A DNA stretch of 64,000 nucleotides from Evernia prunastri (taxonomy: Eukaryota; Ascomycota; Lecanoromycetes; Lecanorales; Parmeliaceae): contig NKYR01000015.1 of the NCBI GenBank assembly GCA_003184365.1, forward strand, positions 372,001 to 436,000, written 5' to 3'. Below the pieces are notes generated by a model, which ran no database searches, had not been told where the DNA came from, and saw only the letters and a list, made by a program, of their open reading frames with translations. Below are positions 1-11,648 of this stretch, in pieces (within the stretch, counting starts at the first letter, position 1; every line of letters starts with the position of its first letter). A program made the translations under genes and the position numbers.

Positions 1-371
1 AGGTGACGAGGGAGCGGGAGATGGAGGTGGAGGCTTTGAGGAGGGTGAGGTAGGTGGCGGAGAGGGTGGCGGCGGTGGGCGGCGAGGAGTAGGAGCTGAA
101 GAGGAGGGTGGTGGGGGAGTGGGGGATGTGGTAGGTTTTTTTGGGGGCGAGGGGACTGGACGGTGGTGAGGGGTCTGGGTTAGTGGGATAGAGGCGTTAG
201 GGGTCTGGCTGATTTGGAGACGTACTTTGGGCTGGATGTGTTGCTCCGAGGTAGAAGGATTTGGTTTGGGGCAGAGAGACTTTGTGCAGATGCTTGGGGG
301 GTGTTGGCTGCCAAGGTTCTGAAATTTAGAGGTAGAAAGATGCAGAGCAGGGATAAAGACCTGCAAAACAT
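1..371 (-). CDS. Putative secreted protein, 5' part only
   Basis: The gene starts at ATG 371 and runs off the left edge. The first residues (MFCRSLSLLCIFLPL, then a likely cleavage region near TLAANTPQ) read as a signal peptide. Exon 1 is 371..226. A GTACGT donor at 225 and a TCCAG acceptor ending at 156 give a 70-nt intron containing CACTAAC. I chose this acceptor because the frame it opens (155 to 1) has C at almost every third position, as in real coding DNA of this genome; a nearer CCCAG acceptor leads into a frame without that bias. The second exon encodes residues such as KKTYHIPHSP and is rich in Ser, Thr and Leu. I do not recognise the family. The product and its function are unknown; extracellular or wall location is an inference from the signal peptide. 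Confidence 0.45.
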
Positions 372-1179
372 TGTAGGATGAATCGCAGTATGAGGATGAA
401 CACAGGAGAGTGAGCAACGCTATCAACAAATCATTAAGAGGGTCTGTAAGACTGTAATTGTCTTCTGTAAGCTTTGCTATGAAGAGAGGCCGGCTCTGTG
501 CTTCCGATCCGCGCCGGCGTGTCGCTTCTCACAGAAAAGCTCCACAGGCGTACGTTCGGCTGTAGACAAGCGCAGAGCCGTTACTTATGGCAAATGGACT
601 TCCATGCAATCAGCACATAGGGCTTCAGGCGCGTGGAAGATGGGTCAATAAATAAGCAGAGTCATAGACTGCTGCGCCCAGGGAATCAAGTTGAGTGCCA
701 AGGCTGTCCGGTTGATTTCCTTGAACGCAATTGGACCATTGCTGCCACAGCATTCCCTCATAGCTTCATCGTTCCTGTGCAGTACAGTTCATTATTTCGA
801 TGGCGAGGCTTTTGACCACCCGAGCTTCGAAGAAGCTCAATATGGGTAGTGGTGATGAGCTAGTAAAGAGGAGAAAAATGAACTCACCGTTGTTACCTCA
901 AGAAATTTGCAGAGATCAAGCCATTCGCCCAATCTTGATTATAGTGGTCACTTACAAAGTGATGTTATCAAGTGGTGAAGGATGAGTTTTCGCCTCGAAC
1001 AGGTTGGAGCTCGCAAGCGAGCAAGACGCCCCAAAGTCTCGGACTGTCAGTCTAAGGCCTGGACGGGTCTGTAGCCATGCTATATAACGGGGACAGAATC
1101 AGCAAGATGATCAACGAGACATTCTTATCAGACCAACGACTCAGCCGTCATTCCCCATATCCCCACCCGTCATCCCATT
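372..1179. other. Intergenic, no gene recognised
   Basis: This is the upstream region of the leftward secreted-protein gene and the 3' flank of the aminotransferase. Short open frames at 633-985 have no codon bias or recognisable motif. Nothing else stands out. Confidence 0.5.
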
Positions 1180-2843
1180 CTAGCATGTAAGTATAACACT
1201 CTTATATTTCTCCACAAATTCCCCAGTAGCCTCTGCAAATTTCTGTACCTCTTTCGTGCCCAGCTCGATATTCAGCGCGATAAAGCCCCGTTCAGCGAGG
1301 TAGATGTCTCGGGAGAGCATGTGGTGGTAGAAGAGTGACGGGAGATGGGGAGATGTAGGGGGGAAATGCATGGCGAGTATGGAGCCGATGCCTGATATGT
1401 ACATCGGGGAGTGTGTGGTAACCTCGTTTGGTACTTGATGGTGTGGAGAACGCGAGTGGTTACCGTTGGCCGTGCCATTCGCGGCACCATTGGTAATACC
1501 GTTCGTAGTGGTACCGTCAGGGACTAGGGGAAGGTCAGTCATCGTATCAACGTTCAATTGCAGTTTAAGAAATGACTTCAGAATGATTTGGACATTTTGA
1601 AAGCATTTTTGCTTCGCTGAAGTGAAGTCACTTTACCTTTTGAGGATCCTCTGACGGCGCCATCTGTATAAGGTTCTCCACCATATAATTGCTTCTCAAT
1701 GACATCCGTGACCATCTCCTTCAAATACTCCCCCAAATCATTCAGTCGATCAGTAGTTTCTTCATCAAGTACTTTACATCCCGCGCACCCAGCAGCCATG
1801 CTAATAACATTGTTGTTGAATGTCCCCGCGTGTGCTAGACTTCCACTCTTGCTTGGATTATACATCTCCATGATATCTCTCCTACCCCCAAATGCTCCGA
1901 AGCTCATCCCTCCCCCAACCCACTTGCCTAGTGTCATCAGGTCGGGCCGAATGCCTAATTTGTGACCCAATCCGTGGTAGGAAAGGCGACTAGTCATGAC
2001 CTCGTCGAAGATGAGGAGAGCGTCGTGAGAGGATGCGTAGGATCTAAGGAATTGCAGGAAAGGGAGAGAACCTGGAATAGCACCTGCGTTACCTAGCATT
2101 GGCTCAACAAGGATGGCAGCCAAGCTTTTCGGTGGGAGGGTCGAGAGTACTTCTTCGGTCCGAGCGATATCGTTGTAAGTACCAACGACCCACTCATGAG
2201 GTAGGTTGACGTCTTTCACCACTGATCCTTTTGGCGCATTGCGGAATGAAAGAGTAGCTCCGTGGTAACCACCTCGAAAGACTAAGATCTTCTTTCCACC
2301 CGTCCATGCCATTGCGGTAGCGACAGCCATCATGTTCGCCTCCGTGCCAGAATTTGTGAACCTTACAAGCTCCATTGCAGGCGTGAACCGCTCGCAAACC
2401 AGCTTGGCAAGCTCCTTCTCGTACACATTGTTCCCACCAAGGCTCCATCCTCGAGTAAGGGCCTCATCGATTGCTGCACGGATTGTAACATTGTTGTGTC
2501 CATAAATACCGGCAGTATATTCACCAAGGAAGTCGGTGTAGATGTGACCGTCGAGGGAGGTGAGGGCACATCCATTGCCCGAGGCAAAGGTTATGGGAAA
2601 AGGGTTGGCATGGAGGACAGTGCGAGTGTTACCACCCGGCTGGTATTGGCGTGCTGATCGGTGGGCTTCGAGAGAGGAGGGGTTTCGGGAGGTGTAGGTA
2701 GCGTGTGCTTCTTCTAGGGCATCTTTGGAGACTTGGGTCAGCTTGAGATGCTCTATCTCTGAGGTAGGCAATTGGGTTGGAGACATTGTGAAAGGTGTGG
2801 TAGGAAGAGAGTCAGAGGAAACGGAATCATTCGGTCTCCGCAT
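1180..2843 (-). CDS. Class III PLP aminotransferase, GSA-aminomutase-like
   Basis: Exon 1 is 2843..1637 and exon 2 is 1523..1180. The intron (1524..1636) has a GTAAAG donor, a TGACTGACC branch region and a CCCCTAG acceptor, and joins in frame to give 516 residues. Fold-type I class III features are clear: GTEAN near residue 167 (phosphate binding), a GGYHG segment near 191, FDEV with Asp280 (pyridine nitrogen contact), and TLGKWVGGG with Lys307 as the PLP-binding lysine. The pattern is closest to glutamate-1-semialdehyde 2,1-aminomutase. Fungi make aminolevulinate from glycine and succinyl-CoA, so a role in heme synthesis is unlikely and the true substrate is unknown. A low-complexity TNGxxNGxxNG stretch opens exon 2. 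An internal Met at residue 20 is an alternative start. Confidence is high for the family and low for the substrate. Confidence 0.85.
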
Positions 2844-4565
2844 AGGAGAATCTCACATGAGGAGCAGTGAAGGCGGCCGTTTTCTGGTGGTTTGACTTTC
2901 TTCGAAAAGCGTAGCCAACTTTGAATACGAATAGGTAGCGAGTAGGAAGATGACCTAGTAGATACATAGGGGCTAGTATAGCGTGCCCATTCATCCCTGC
3001 ACTTCGGCTAGAGACGGCGAAAGGGACTTTCACCAGTTTGACCCATCGTCTCTTTCTCATCCACAGTCGGTGTCAAAAGTCATCGTCCTCCAAAAGCTTG
3101 ACCGGCCATAGCAGTATTACGTGTTTCTAAGCGGGCAATAGACCAGAAAAATCCGACTTCTTCTATCAATGGATACAATATCATAGGTTAAGGTAGAAAG
3201 TTTAGTGACAAACTATTTTTTTCTAGGACTATGGCCCTGAAATATCCAGAACATTTAACTCATAGTTATCTGAATCATCATCAAATGAAGCAGAGTACGC
3301 CCTTAATCACATTAGATTCTATGTGAAGATAACCCAAATAAGTTGATAGAATTGTATATGAGAATCCGTAATTGGTTTTATCTACCACTGAATGACTCCA
3401 AGGATGATGACTTTTGACACCGACTGCGATCCATACTCTATAACAGATTGCAGCACCATCAGCCGTGTCAGCAACTCCAAGCTCTCCATAGGGTCCACGG
3501 GCCTTGCTAATCCATGTTTCATATCGCCCAGAGACAGCTATAAAATCTCTACATCAGCTGAGGGCACTGTCATCCGGATCCAGACGCCCGAAATCTCCGC
3601 TTTTGGATCCCTTATTAGAGTCCTGGAACGTATACATATATATGTATATGCAAAGGACGTGTGGAATGTGCGCCTGGGCTTTCAATGATAGAAGAGTTAT
3701 TGAAAAGCGGTAGCTCAGGGGTGGATGCTCGTCAATGGCTGAAGTCGAACGATCGTTAAGCCTTCTTCGAGTTGAGACCGGGGCGTACAGGACATAAGAG
3801 AACGTGCGGTGTGGCAGGCACTGTATATGCATAAATCTAAGAATCGGACATGGCCCCCCCAAAGAGGAAGTGGGGGTAATTCCACAAAAGATACTCAGAT
3901 CTGATTGTGAAACTATGAAAAGCGAACTAGATTAACGTTCTTAGGGAAAGACAGTCTGAAAGTCTGTCAGTCAAGGGAAACCTATGGTAAGGAAACCCGC
4001 ACATTGCCCACATCAGGAGCCTTCTATATAATGGAACTTCGATCAACTAGACCGAACCGTGGACACGCGGCATCATTGCATGCGAGTCGTATCTAGCATT
4101 CGAAGATCGCGCTACACTGTGCATAGAATGTAGCAGCAGAGGCGAAGAATAAAGGGTCGTATTTGTTCGCATCGTAAGGTAGTAGATAGTATGCATGCTT
4201 AGAGAATTATTCAAGTGTTTTGCCGGCGTCAACATCGAATCTCGTCCGTTGATAAATCACTAAACGGACCGCTAATAACCCAGTGACAGAGGCTGTTTAC
4301 GCCGTAGCCGTAGCACGTTGAACCCCGTCTGGTCTTAAAATTTGGGTGGTAGAGGTCAAGAAGGCAATTACCCGATATGTAAGATATTACAGATCTGACA
4401 TGTAGGCAGACGGGAACGGGTCAAAACGTGGTCAAATCAAGAGAGGTATGCGCGGAAAAAAAGACCGTTCTTCATAAATAATAATCTCCTCAAAGAGAAT
4501 AAAGTTTTGGAGTGCCAACTACCTACATCTATGCATTAGAGGGACCTTGCAGAGGATAATGGAAT
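2844..4565. other. Intergenic, about 1.7 kb
   Basis: This holds the aminotransferase upstream region and the 3' flank of the gamma-COP gene. It is A+T-rich in parts. The short frames at 3392-3862 and 4047-4235 show no bias or motif. I see no gene, repeat or RNA. Confidence 0.5.
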
Positions 4566-7500
4566 CTAAGACACGCTGCCAACAAGCAGAGCAGCGACAC
4601 CCTCCTCCTCACTTCTAACCGTTATCTTTGTTGTTACGCCACTCTTCGCGGAAAAGGCCATCTTCACCAGAGCCGCGACTTTGCCACCACCGAGGGTCTT
4701 GCCGTACAGTTTGAGGGTGTGCGTGTTGGTTGAGAGAGTCACATCCGTGCCATCGAGCGGCTGGAGAGAGAGCGCTTTGGTGAGCTGTTCTGTAGCGTCT
4801 GCAAAAGAGTAGGTCAGCGTTTGCATGTTAATTGGTTGTTCAAGAGCGATGCTCACCTGCTATGCTCTTAGTACTGCTCAGTTGCAGCGTCTCGGAGGCT
4901 TCCTCGCCATGGGCGCCGGTCTGCTCCCATGCATGGTCGAAGCTACCAGCGAATGCAGGTGTGACGTAGTCGCTGCCTAAAAGCTCCAAATCTTCCACTT
5001 GATACTCGTCCTCGTAGCCGCTGTCGTCTGGCTCCCCAGTAGTAGGATCTATCTCTTTGCTGGTGAATTTCAAGACGTTGGTGAAGGATGTAACAGGATA
5101 CGCGACGTCGCTAGATTGCTTGAAGCTCACAAATACCGTGCCAGGCTGGTCCGCTACCAGCTTTGCGACAGGAATGGTGAAGTCCTCTTCTAAAGATTCT
5201 TCTTCTTCAGACGGTGTGGCGACGACGGATACCTCTTCTAGAACGGTATCCGTCATTGTGTTCTTTATCTCATACTGCAGGACAAGATGATGTTTGTAGA
5301 TGTGTTTGATGACGCTGACAACGTACTCAGTCTCCGACTCGGTGAGTTCTACGGGAGCCGACGATCTGAGCAGGGCGCCATGTGCTTTGAGCTCTGGTAT
5401 CTGCATCAGCTGCTGCGAGTGTTTCTGTGCATTAGCAAGAGCGGCAGCGGCACTGTCCGCGGTGCCATTGATTTGCGCCTTCCTTGGACCTGTGCTTGGG
5501 GCTTTCAGTGTTGGTGTTGCTGACGTCAACTTCTTGGTCCGTTCTTCGGCCAGGGCTTGCTCGTGACTGACGACCGGAATAGTGGACATGTCAAACGCTG
5601 CGGCGAAGGTAGCCTTATCATCCGCAGTCACATACATGACGAGCTGGTGCTCAAAAGTTGACAAGGAAAACATGGAGTCTAAGAGTAAGATCAGCATCAC
5701 CGGCGGCGTTATCAGTCTGTCTCAATTTACCATTTTTAATAAATCGATTCGCCATCTCATCTTCCTCGGTCATCAATCTGAGATTTAATGCAGCACGGTC
5801 ACGAACTTCGTCATCGGTGTCGTCAAGACACCTTGTGAGTAGAACAGTGACGCTGCGCTTGACCTCAGGATCCTTTTGCCCAACACCAAACTTTGCGAGC
5901 GCTGTGACTGCTGCCGCCCTGACCAATGCATTTTCTAGGACAACGCGGTTGTAGATGTACCTGATATACTTTGTCGGATGCGGAGTCTTAGGGCCTTCTA
6001 CGCCTAGCAGATGCAATATTCGAACAGCCAGCTTAGTAAATTCGCAATCCTCGATGAACTCGCACAGGTGGGCCAGAGCTGCGATCGTTAGCCGTTGAGA
6101 CGGCCCTCGTAGACAATCCGAAAGACCTACCATCTTCCTTGCTACCTGGTACGAACTTGATCAGGTCAAACATGCTCTCCACAACACTCCTCTTAAACTC
6201 ATAGCCTCCCTCGTCACGCAAGATACCACTCAGGAAGGTTAGCATGCCAGCCTGCTTGCTAGGGAACTTCAAACATAGGGTTCTTATCGCTTCAACAATT
6301 GTGATCTTGAATTCGTCCGTAATATCTGCCATAAAGCTAGATATCTGTTTCATTAGTCGATCCACGCTGCCTTCGTTACCCGTCTTGAGTAGAGTAGTGA
6401 TAGCAAAGGTAGCAATTGACCGGTTTGAGTTAGAGATTAGAGTCTCGATGTCGGGATTGCATGATTGAACGGCCTGTGGTTTAAAGGAGGCGACGTTGTG
6501 CAAAATCCGGATCGCAGCAAACTTAGTGACAGCTCGAGGAGAAGTAAGGAAAAGTTGCAGAGTATGTATGGCTTGGGTCATCTCCGAATCAGTGACGTCC
6601 CGAAGATTACAGATAGCCTTGGCAGCTTCGAAGTTGACCATCTCAGCCTTGTGTCGAAGCCAGCCGTCTAGAAGTTGCATCATGGGTTTCCTTAAGCTTG
6701 AGTCGTCCTCTATTAATTTGGCCGCCAATCTGACCAGTAAGATTGTGCCAGCGGGACTCTTCACAACGCCAGGGGTGCCAAATTGTTGGACCATCTTCAC
6801 CAAGGCCATTCGATCGTGTGATCTCATTTGGTACAGGAGCCCGATGGCATGATACTGATTCATAAAGTGCGTGCTTGGCTGAAGTGCTTGCTGGCTTCCA
6901 GAGGTCGAGAAGCCAAGAGAGAAGCCCCCGGATGACTTTGAAGAGGATGCTGCTTCTTGAGTCTCACTCTGCCACCTTCTGACTAGATCTCGAGCAATTG
7001 GAAGCAGATGATATGAGGAAACCAGGGCGGCGGACGATACAGAAGGATTCTTGTCGACGATAGCGTTCTTGATTGACCGTTCAATTGCTTGTACGGTGGT
7101 TGCCTGCGGAGCTTTAGTAAGTCTGTCGATAGTACATGAGCTATGCGTACGTCTATAACTCTGCACAATGCTCGGATTGCGTTCGCCTTGTATAGAATGT
7201 CGCTTTTCTCTGCTGTATCCTTCATAATGCTCTGCGTTACCATGATGACGTCTGATGCAGAATTTGCCAGCTCTTTGAAAATAAGGTACATCATCTGGCG
7301 AAGAGAAGGGTCCTTGTTCTGGAAGAGCTTCGAGATACCGAAGAAAAGGTCTGTGGCTTCGTTCGAAGGAAATGTCTCGCCGGTGAATAGGAGTAAGGCG
7401 ATCTTGGTAAGAAGTATTCGACATTTTCTGGGAGATATAGGGGAGTAGTTAAACAGGCGAGCTAGAGCTTTATGTCAATGAAGCGACTTGGACAGAGGAA

Positions 7501-7592
7501 CAAGTGTAGTTGGTACCCTCTTGAAAAACAGCAGTCCTGTCGACCTTGACGATTGCCTGGTCGGCATCTTCATCCTTCTTGCTGTAACTCAT
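4566..7592 (-). CDS. SEC21: Coatomer subunit gamma (gamma-COP, Sec21)
   Basis: This encodes the gamma subunit of the COPI coat, which acts on Golgi and ER membranes in retrograde vesicle transport. Six exons: 7592..7517, 7461..7151, 7103..6131, 6078..5731, 5678..4857 and 4798..4566, giving 920 residues, the usual length. All five introns are 47-58 nt and GT-AG. The start is the only Met that gives the conserved N-terminus MSYSKKDEDAD. The protein then has the adaptin-like HEAT solenoid (DKNPSVSSAALVSSYHLLP, then KFAAIRILHNVA), a linker, and the C-terminal gamma-COP appendage (FEHQLVMYVT onward), whose last exon holds the platform subdomain. Splicing across the fourth intron restores KNDSMFSLSTFEHQ, a good check on the model. 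It lies head-to-head with a phosducin-like gene. Confidence 0.97.
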
Positions 7593-7986
7593 GGTGATAA
7601 TACCGCTGGAAGCTTAGTTTTAGAATTCCAAGCCCACAGACTTCTTCACAGTTGTCCGTGACACCTCTCTCCAATTTGGGCACTGGGCTCGCAGTGCATC
7701 TGATTCCTAGCGCATACGTCTCTTCCACATCTTTCAATTGCTATTGTCTTGGTCAACTTGTAGAACTAGTAGGAACGATTGAGAAAAGGTGAATACTCAG
7801 GCAGATGTAAAGTTGGGAGCTCCCCAGCGCCAGATCTCTTGTCTTTTCATGTAGGGCTGACACTACGGTGACCCAAATTGGCCCGAACACCAAAAATCTT
7901 TCAGGCATCTCCGCAATTATCTACGTCCGCGAATTTTCGAAATTGCTTTCACATGGATTGTCTCCGTTGTAGCCTCATAGCCAAAC
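7593..7986. promoter_or_regulatory. Shared promoter region, gamma-COP and phosducin-like gene
   Basis: The 394 bases between the two divergent start codons must hold both promoters and 5' leaders. No binding site is clear by eye. That the promoter is shared is inferred from spacing only. Confidence 0.5.
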
Positions 7987-8915
7987 ATGGACATGCCAAT
8001 GAATGTACCGGTGGATGATCCTAATGCCGATACGGAATGGTAAGAAGCTGACCGTATCCTTCCAATTGGCAAGTGCTAACCTTCATTTTGCAGGAACGAC
8101 ATCCTTCGCAAGCACGGCGTTATCCCAGAGAAGCCTCCGTCTCCCACACCACTCATTCAAGAGGCTCTCACCGAAGTCCGAAAGCAAGCCCATGAAAACC
8201 GGCTTGAAGACAAGGACCTTGATGAGCTGAACGACCTGGAAGATGAAGAAGACGAGGTTTTCCTCGAGAAATACCGGTGGCGTTTTCTCCCCAACGATCG
8301 TTTGGGAAAGCAGGGTTCTGATTGCAGTTTTAAAAAGGAGCCAGCGAATGGCGGAATTGTCTACAATAGCTACAGCGAGCGTCTTCAATCAGGTCTACCC
8401 TCTTCAAAAGCCGGACTACTCTAAGGATGTAACCGAAGCCTCTAATAAGGCCTTCGTTCTGGTTCATCTAACCTCGTCACTTGGCACCAATATTCAATCC
8501 CGACTTTTGACCGAACTGTGGCGTGAAATGGCACGAAAATTTGGAGACATCAAGTTCTGTGAGATACGGGCAGACATGTGCATTGAAGGCTATCCGGAGC
8601 GAAACACCCCAACAATTTTAGTGTATCGAGATGGAGACATCAAAAAGCAATTGGTGACACTAAGGGAGCTTGGTGGAGAACAGACGACTACCAAAGGTAT
8701 GTCTTGGCTGCGTTCAATGCCGCAATACCTTATATTACAGTGACTGACTCCATATAGATCTTCAGAATATGCTGGTTGGCGTTGGCGCTTTGAGCGCAAC
8801 CGACCACCGCGTGATCAGTTCTGCGCGAGGTGATGGAGACAAACCATATAGCAGCATTCGCACAGGAAAACTCAATGCAGCTACTGCTGGGGACGACGAT
8901 GATGACTGGGACTGA
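7987..8915 (+). CDS. PLP2: Phosducin-like protein, Plp2 type
   Basis: Four exons: 7987..8039, 8094..8276, 8341..8696 and 8758..8915, giving 249 residues. The N-terminal acidic and helical segment (TEWNDILRKHGVIPEKP) is typical of phosducin-like proteins of the PhLP2/3 group. It is followed by a thioredoxin-like domain (FVLVHLTSS, then RNTPTILVYRDGD) without a CxxC redox motif, as expected for this family. The tail is acidic (GDDDDDWD). Family members work with the CCT chaperonin in folding actin and tubulin and are cytosolic. The second intron uses the acceptor AAAAGGAG, chosen because it yields EKYRQRMAEL in frame. It is divergent from gamma-COP, 394 bases away. Confidence 0.9.
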
Positions 8916-10298
8916 TATTTACCTGCAACCTACAGATGACAACGTGTCGATGCTTTGCATATTTGCCAAGAAGAATCGACGAGAACGCTCATTGAGTGGT
9001 GAAAGCTTTACAATGTTAGCATCCGCTCGAATACTGAGGGACGATGATGAATGGTTAACACCTGCAGGAGCTTAAGGCGTTCTGTCCAACCCAATTGAGG
9101 TGGTATTGGATACGTCCGAGGGTAACTCAAGCGAATAGGTGGGGGTGAGCATGCAACCCAAAAACCAAAACGGATGCTCTTGTGTTCTCAGAATTTCCGG
9201 CGGTCTTCAAGCCTGCAAGCCTATTGGGACCATCTTGAGAATTTGAGTGTGGGACCTGAATAAGGGAAGACATGTTTTCAGAGACCTTGTCTAAATTCTC
9301 CCATTCGCAGACGCTTGAGATGACGAGTCCCATGTAAGGATTTTGCTGCGCCTTGTGGCCAATCTCCCAGGTTACTCTACCTAGCTGTGCCGTGGTCCAA
9401 TCTTGTTCAAATGCAACGCATTGCGATAAATGCAGCATCTGTGGGGGGGCGCTCTTTTGCGGAGAGTGTGTGCCAAGCTACGCTTCAACATGTGGCCATC
9501 GCTCTGGTTGGGGAAGTTGAAGTTGACCGCCTTTACGAAAGTATTTGCTGTGATTTAAGGTTATCCAGCGCGGGCAAAGGCCAATCGCAATGCATCGCAA
9601 TTCGCATGTTCATGCATGACCGGCAGCCCCGCACGATCGAGACCGACTCCTGCTCAATTTCCCCCACTGTTAATGTATGTACCTACCTTACGCATACCGC
9701 TCCCCCGAGCTACCTACCTCCCTACCTACCTGATATCTGTAGATGCCTGGGACCTGTAAAGAAAAAGCAAAGGCGAAGCTGCGGATAGCTACCTAGTCAT
9801 ATCTGAGGACTTGGATTCCAACAAACAGGTATTCATTTCCATTGACCCTTGCAATTTGGAATTCAGATTTCTGAATTCAAGCACTTGACTTGGTCGAAAC
9901 AACGGACCAATTGACGTTTGCTTGAGAGATTGAGCTTAACCGACCTAGGGAAAAATAAATGAAACGAACGCCTCGGCTGAAGGCTGAAGGCTCAAGGGAG
10001 TCAAAGGCTGAGGGATGATATTACCTATAGGTTACACTTACCTTATGTTTGTGCTTCGGGTACTGCCGACCTGTGACAGTAAGGTAAAGTAGACAGGGTG
10101 ACAGGCTCTCTTGCACATGTATCAATGTACCCCTCCCTCTAGGCTCACAAGGAAAAAAAATAGGGAGAGCCAACGCGGCTCCGTTTAAATCGTCTTCACC
10201 GCTGCTGCTGTTCAGTTCCAACCTTTCTACAACCTTCTCCTCAATTTCTCCTTCCCTTCTCCTCTTCTAATCCTATATTCTACTCGCCAAGACAAACC
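8916..10298. other. Intergenic, about 1.4 kb
   Basis: This is the 3' flank of the phosducin-like gene and the upstream region of the bZIP gene. It contains an 18-base inverted repeat (listed separately), a run of CTACCTACC-type units near 9709-9735 and several TACCTTA/TAAGGTA motifs at about 9680 and 10020-10050. I find no convincing coding region; the frame at 9387-9788 lacks bias. Confidence 0.5.
9859..9878. promoter_or_regulatory. Inverted repeat upstream of the bZIP gene
   Basis: Two perfect 9-base arms, GAATTCAGA and TCTGAATTC, are separated by TT. It lies about 420 bases before the bZIP start codon. The GAA/TTC pattern recalls a dimer binding site such as a heat-shock-type element. That role is an inference; the repeat itself is read directly. 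Confidence 0.35.
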
Positions 10299-11370
10299 AT
10301 GGACTACTCCTCATACTTTGCTCCTCCTCCCGCTCAACCTTACCAATTCTACAGCATTGCACCTTCAAAGCCAGATCTCTCATATACCCCGCACGAAGAG
10401 CCACACAGCGATCCTCTAGTAAGCACCAAGCATATTACTGCCACGTGCGTATAGTCGAGCGTTGGACCAACCGCTTATCTCCCATAGGATGTCTATGACC
10501 CAAACACTTTCCAGTTCTTTGATCAAAACGCCCACTTTAATGCCCCAGCTCTTATCCCCCAATCGCCTCCTCACTCCATCCACCAAACCGAATCGCTTTC
10601 AAACCCTCTTTCACTGCCTTATGACCGCTCGGTATCACAGGAATTGATTGGGGATGGAGACGTTGATCAGGCGCCAGGAAGAGGGAGTAGTGATGACGAC
10701 AAGGACAACCTCACACCTGCACAGAGCCGGCGAAAGGCGCAGAATAGAGCAGCGTACCACACCCCTAAGCAAAAGCGATCCGGCGAAAGTATCCCGCTAA
10801 CGCGTCCGCAGACAACGAGCTTTCCGCGAACGAAAGGAGCGGCACGTTAAAGACCTGGAACTTAAGCTCAAGTCTATGGACGCACACTCGACCGATCTCA
10901 TGACGGAAAATGAGCGTCTGAAGCGAGAACTCGATCGGATAGCCACCCAAAATGAGATACTACGTGCAACCACCACTCCGAGAAGAGCACCGTATCAAGA
11001 ACAACCCCATAACGCACATCACGAAGCATCATCCAGTCCAGAAGGTCTGACGTCCGGACCAATGGTATACTCCTCCTCCACTTTCAACGCTGCTTTTGCG
11101 GATCATCATAATTCGGGTCCTGAAGAGCCGATTTCACACCGCATTGAGATATCCGCAACGACCGGCGAACGTCTGCTTGCAACGGGTGCAGCTTGGGACT
11201 TCATACAAAACCATGAGCGGTACAGGATGGGCCTGGTGGACATAGTCGATGTGTCTGAGAAGTTGAAGGAGAAGGTGGTGTGTAATGGTTCTGGACCTAC
11301 CTTTTCGGAGCGAGATATTATACAGGCGATTGAGGATAGTGTTGGATCGGCGGGAGATGAGTTGATATGA
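10299..11370 (+). CDS. bZIP transcription factor, AP-1-like (Yap/Pap1 type)
   Basis: Three exons: 10299..10418, 10488..10753 and 10812..11370, giving 314 residues. The basic region is split by the second intron; splicing gives RRKAQNRAAQRAFRERKERH (about residues 114-133), with the N-x-x-A-Q-x-x-F-R pattern of fungal AP-1-like factors. A leucine zipper follows (LELKLKSMDAH to ENERLKRELDRI). The N-terminus is rich in Pro, Ser, Tyr and Gln and looks like an activation region. There is no obvious C-terminal cysteine-rich domain of the Yap1 redox-sensor kind: only one cysteine is seen near the end. A stress role therefore cannot be assumed. A nuclear DNA-binding role is secure from the domain; target genes are unknown. 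Confidence 0.9.
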
Positions 11371-11648
11371 TTAGATATGGGCGAATCGTGGAAGATTTAG
11401 ATTCGTTTTGACAATTGATGATGATAGTGAAGGGATTTTGATGACTCATCGGCTGATTTGTCTCGATCTCAAACTTTTGTTTACAGCCCAAGATTCGTTC
11501 TTACAACACATACCCTTTTCCATCTCATATGGAGCGCATATCACCACGTGAAAGAAAACGTATTATCACTAAGGCTACACGTACTCAAGTTACTCTACCT
11601 GGTTCATTCCCCTCGTAATCGGCACACCAGCAGCTGTCAAGACCAAGC

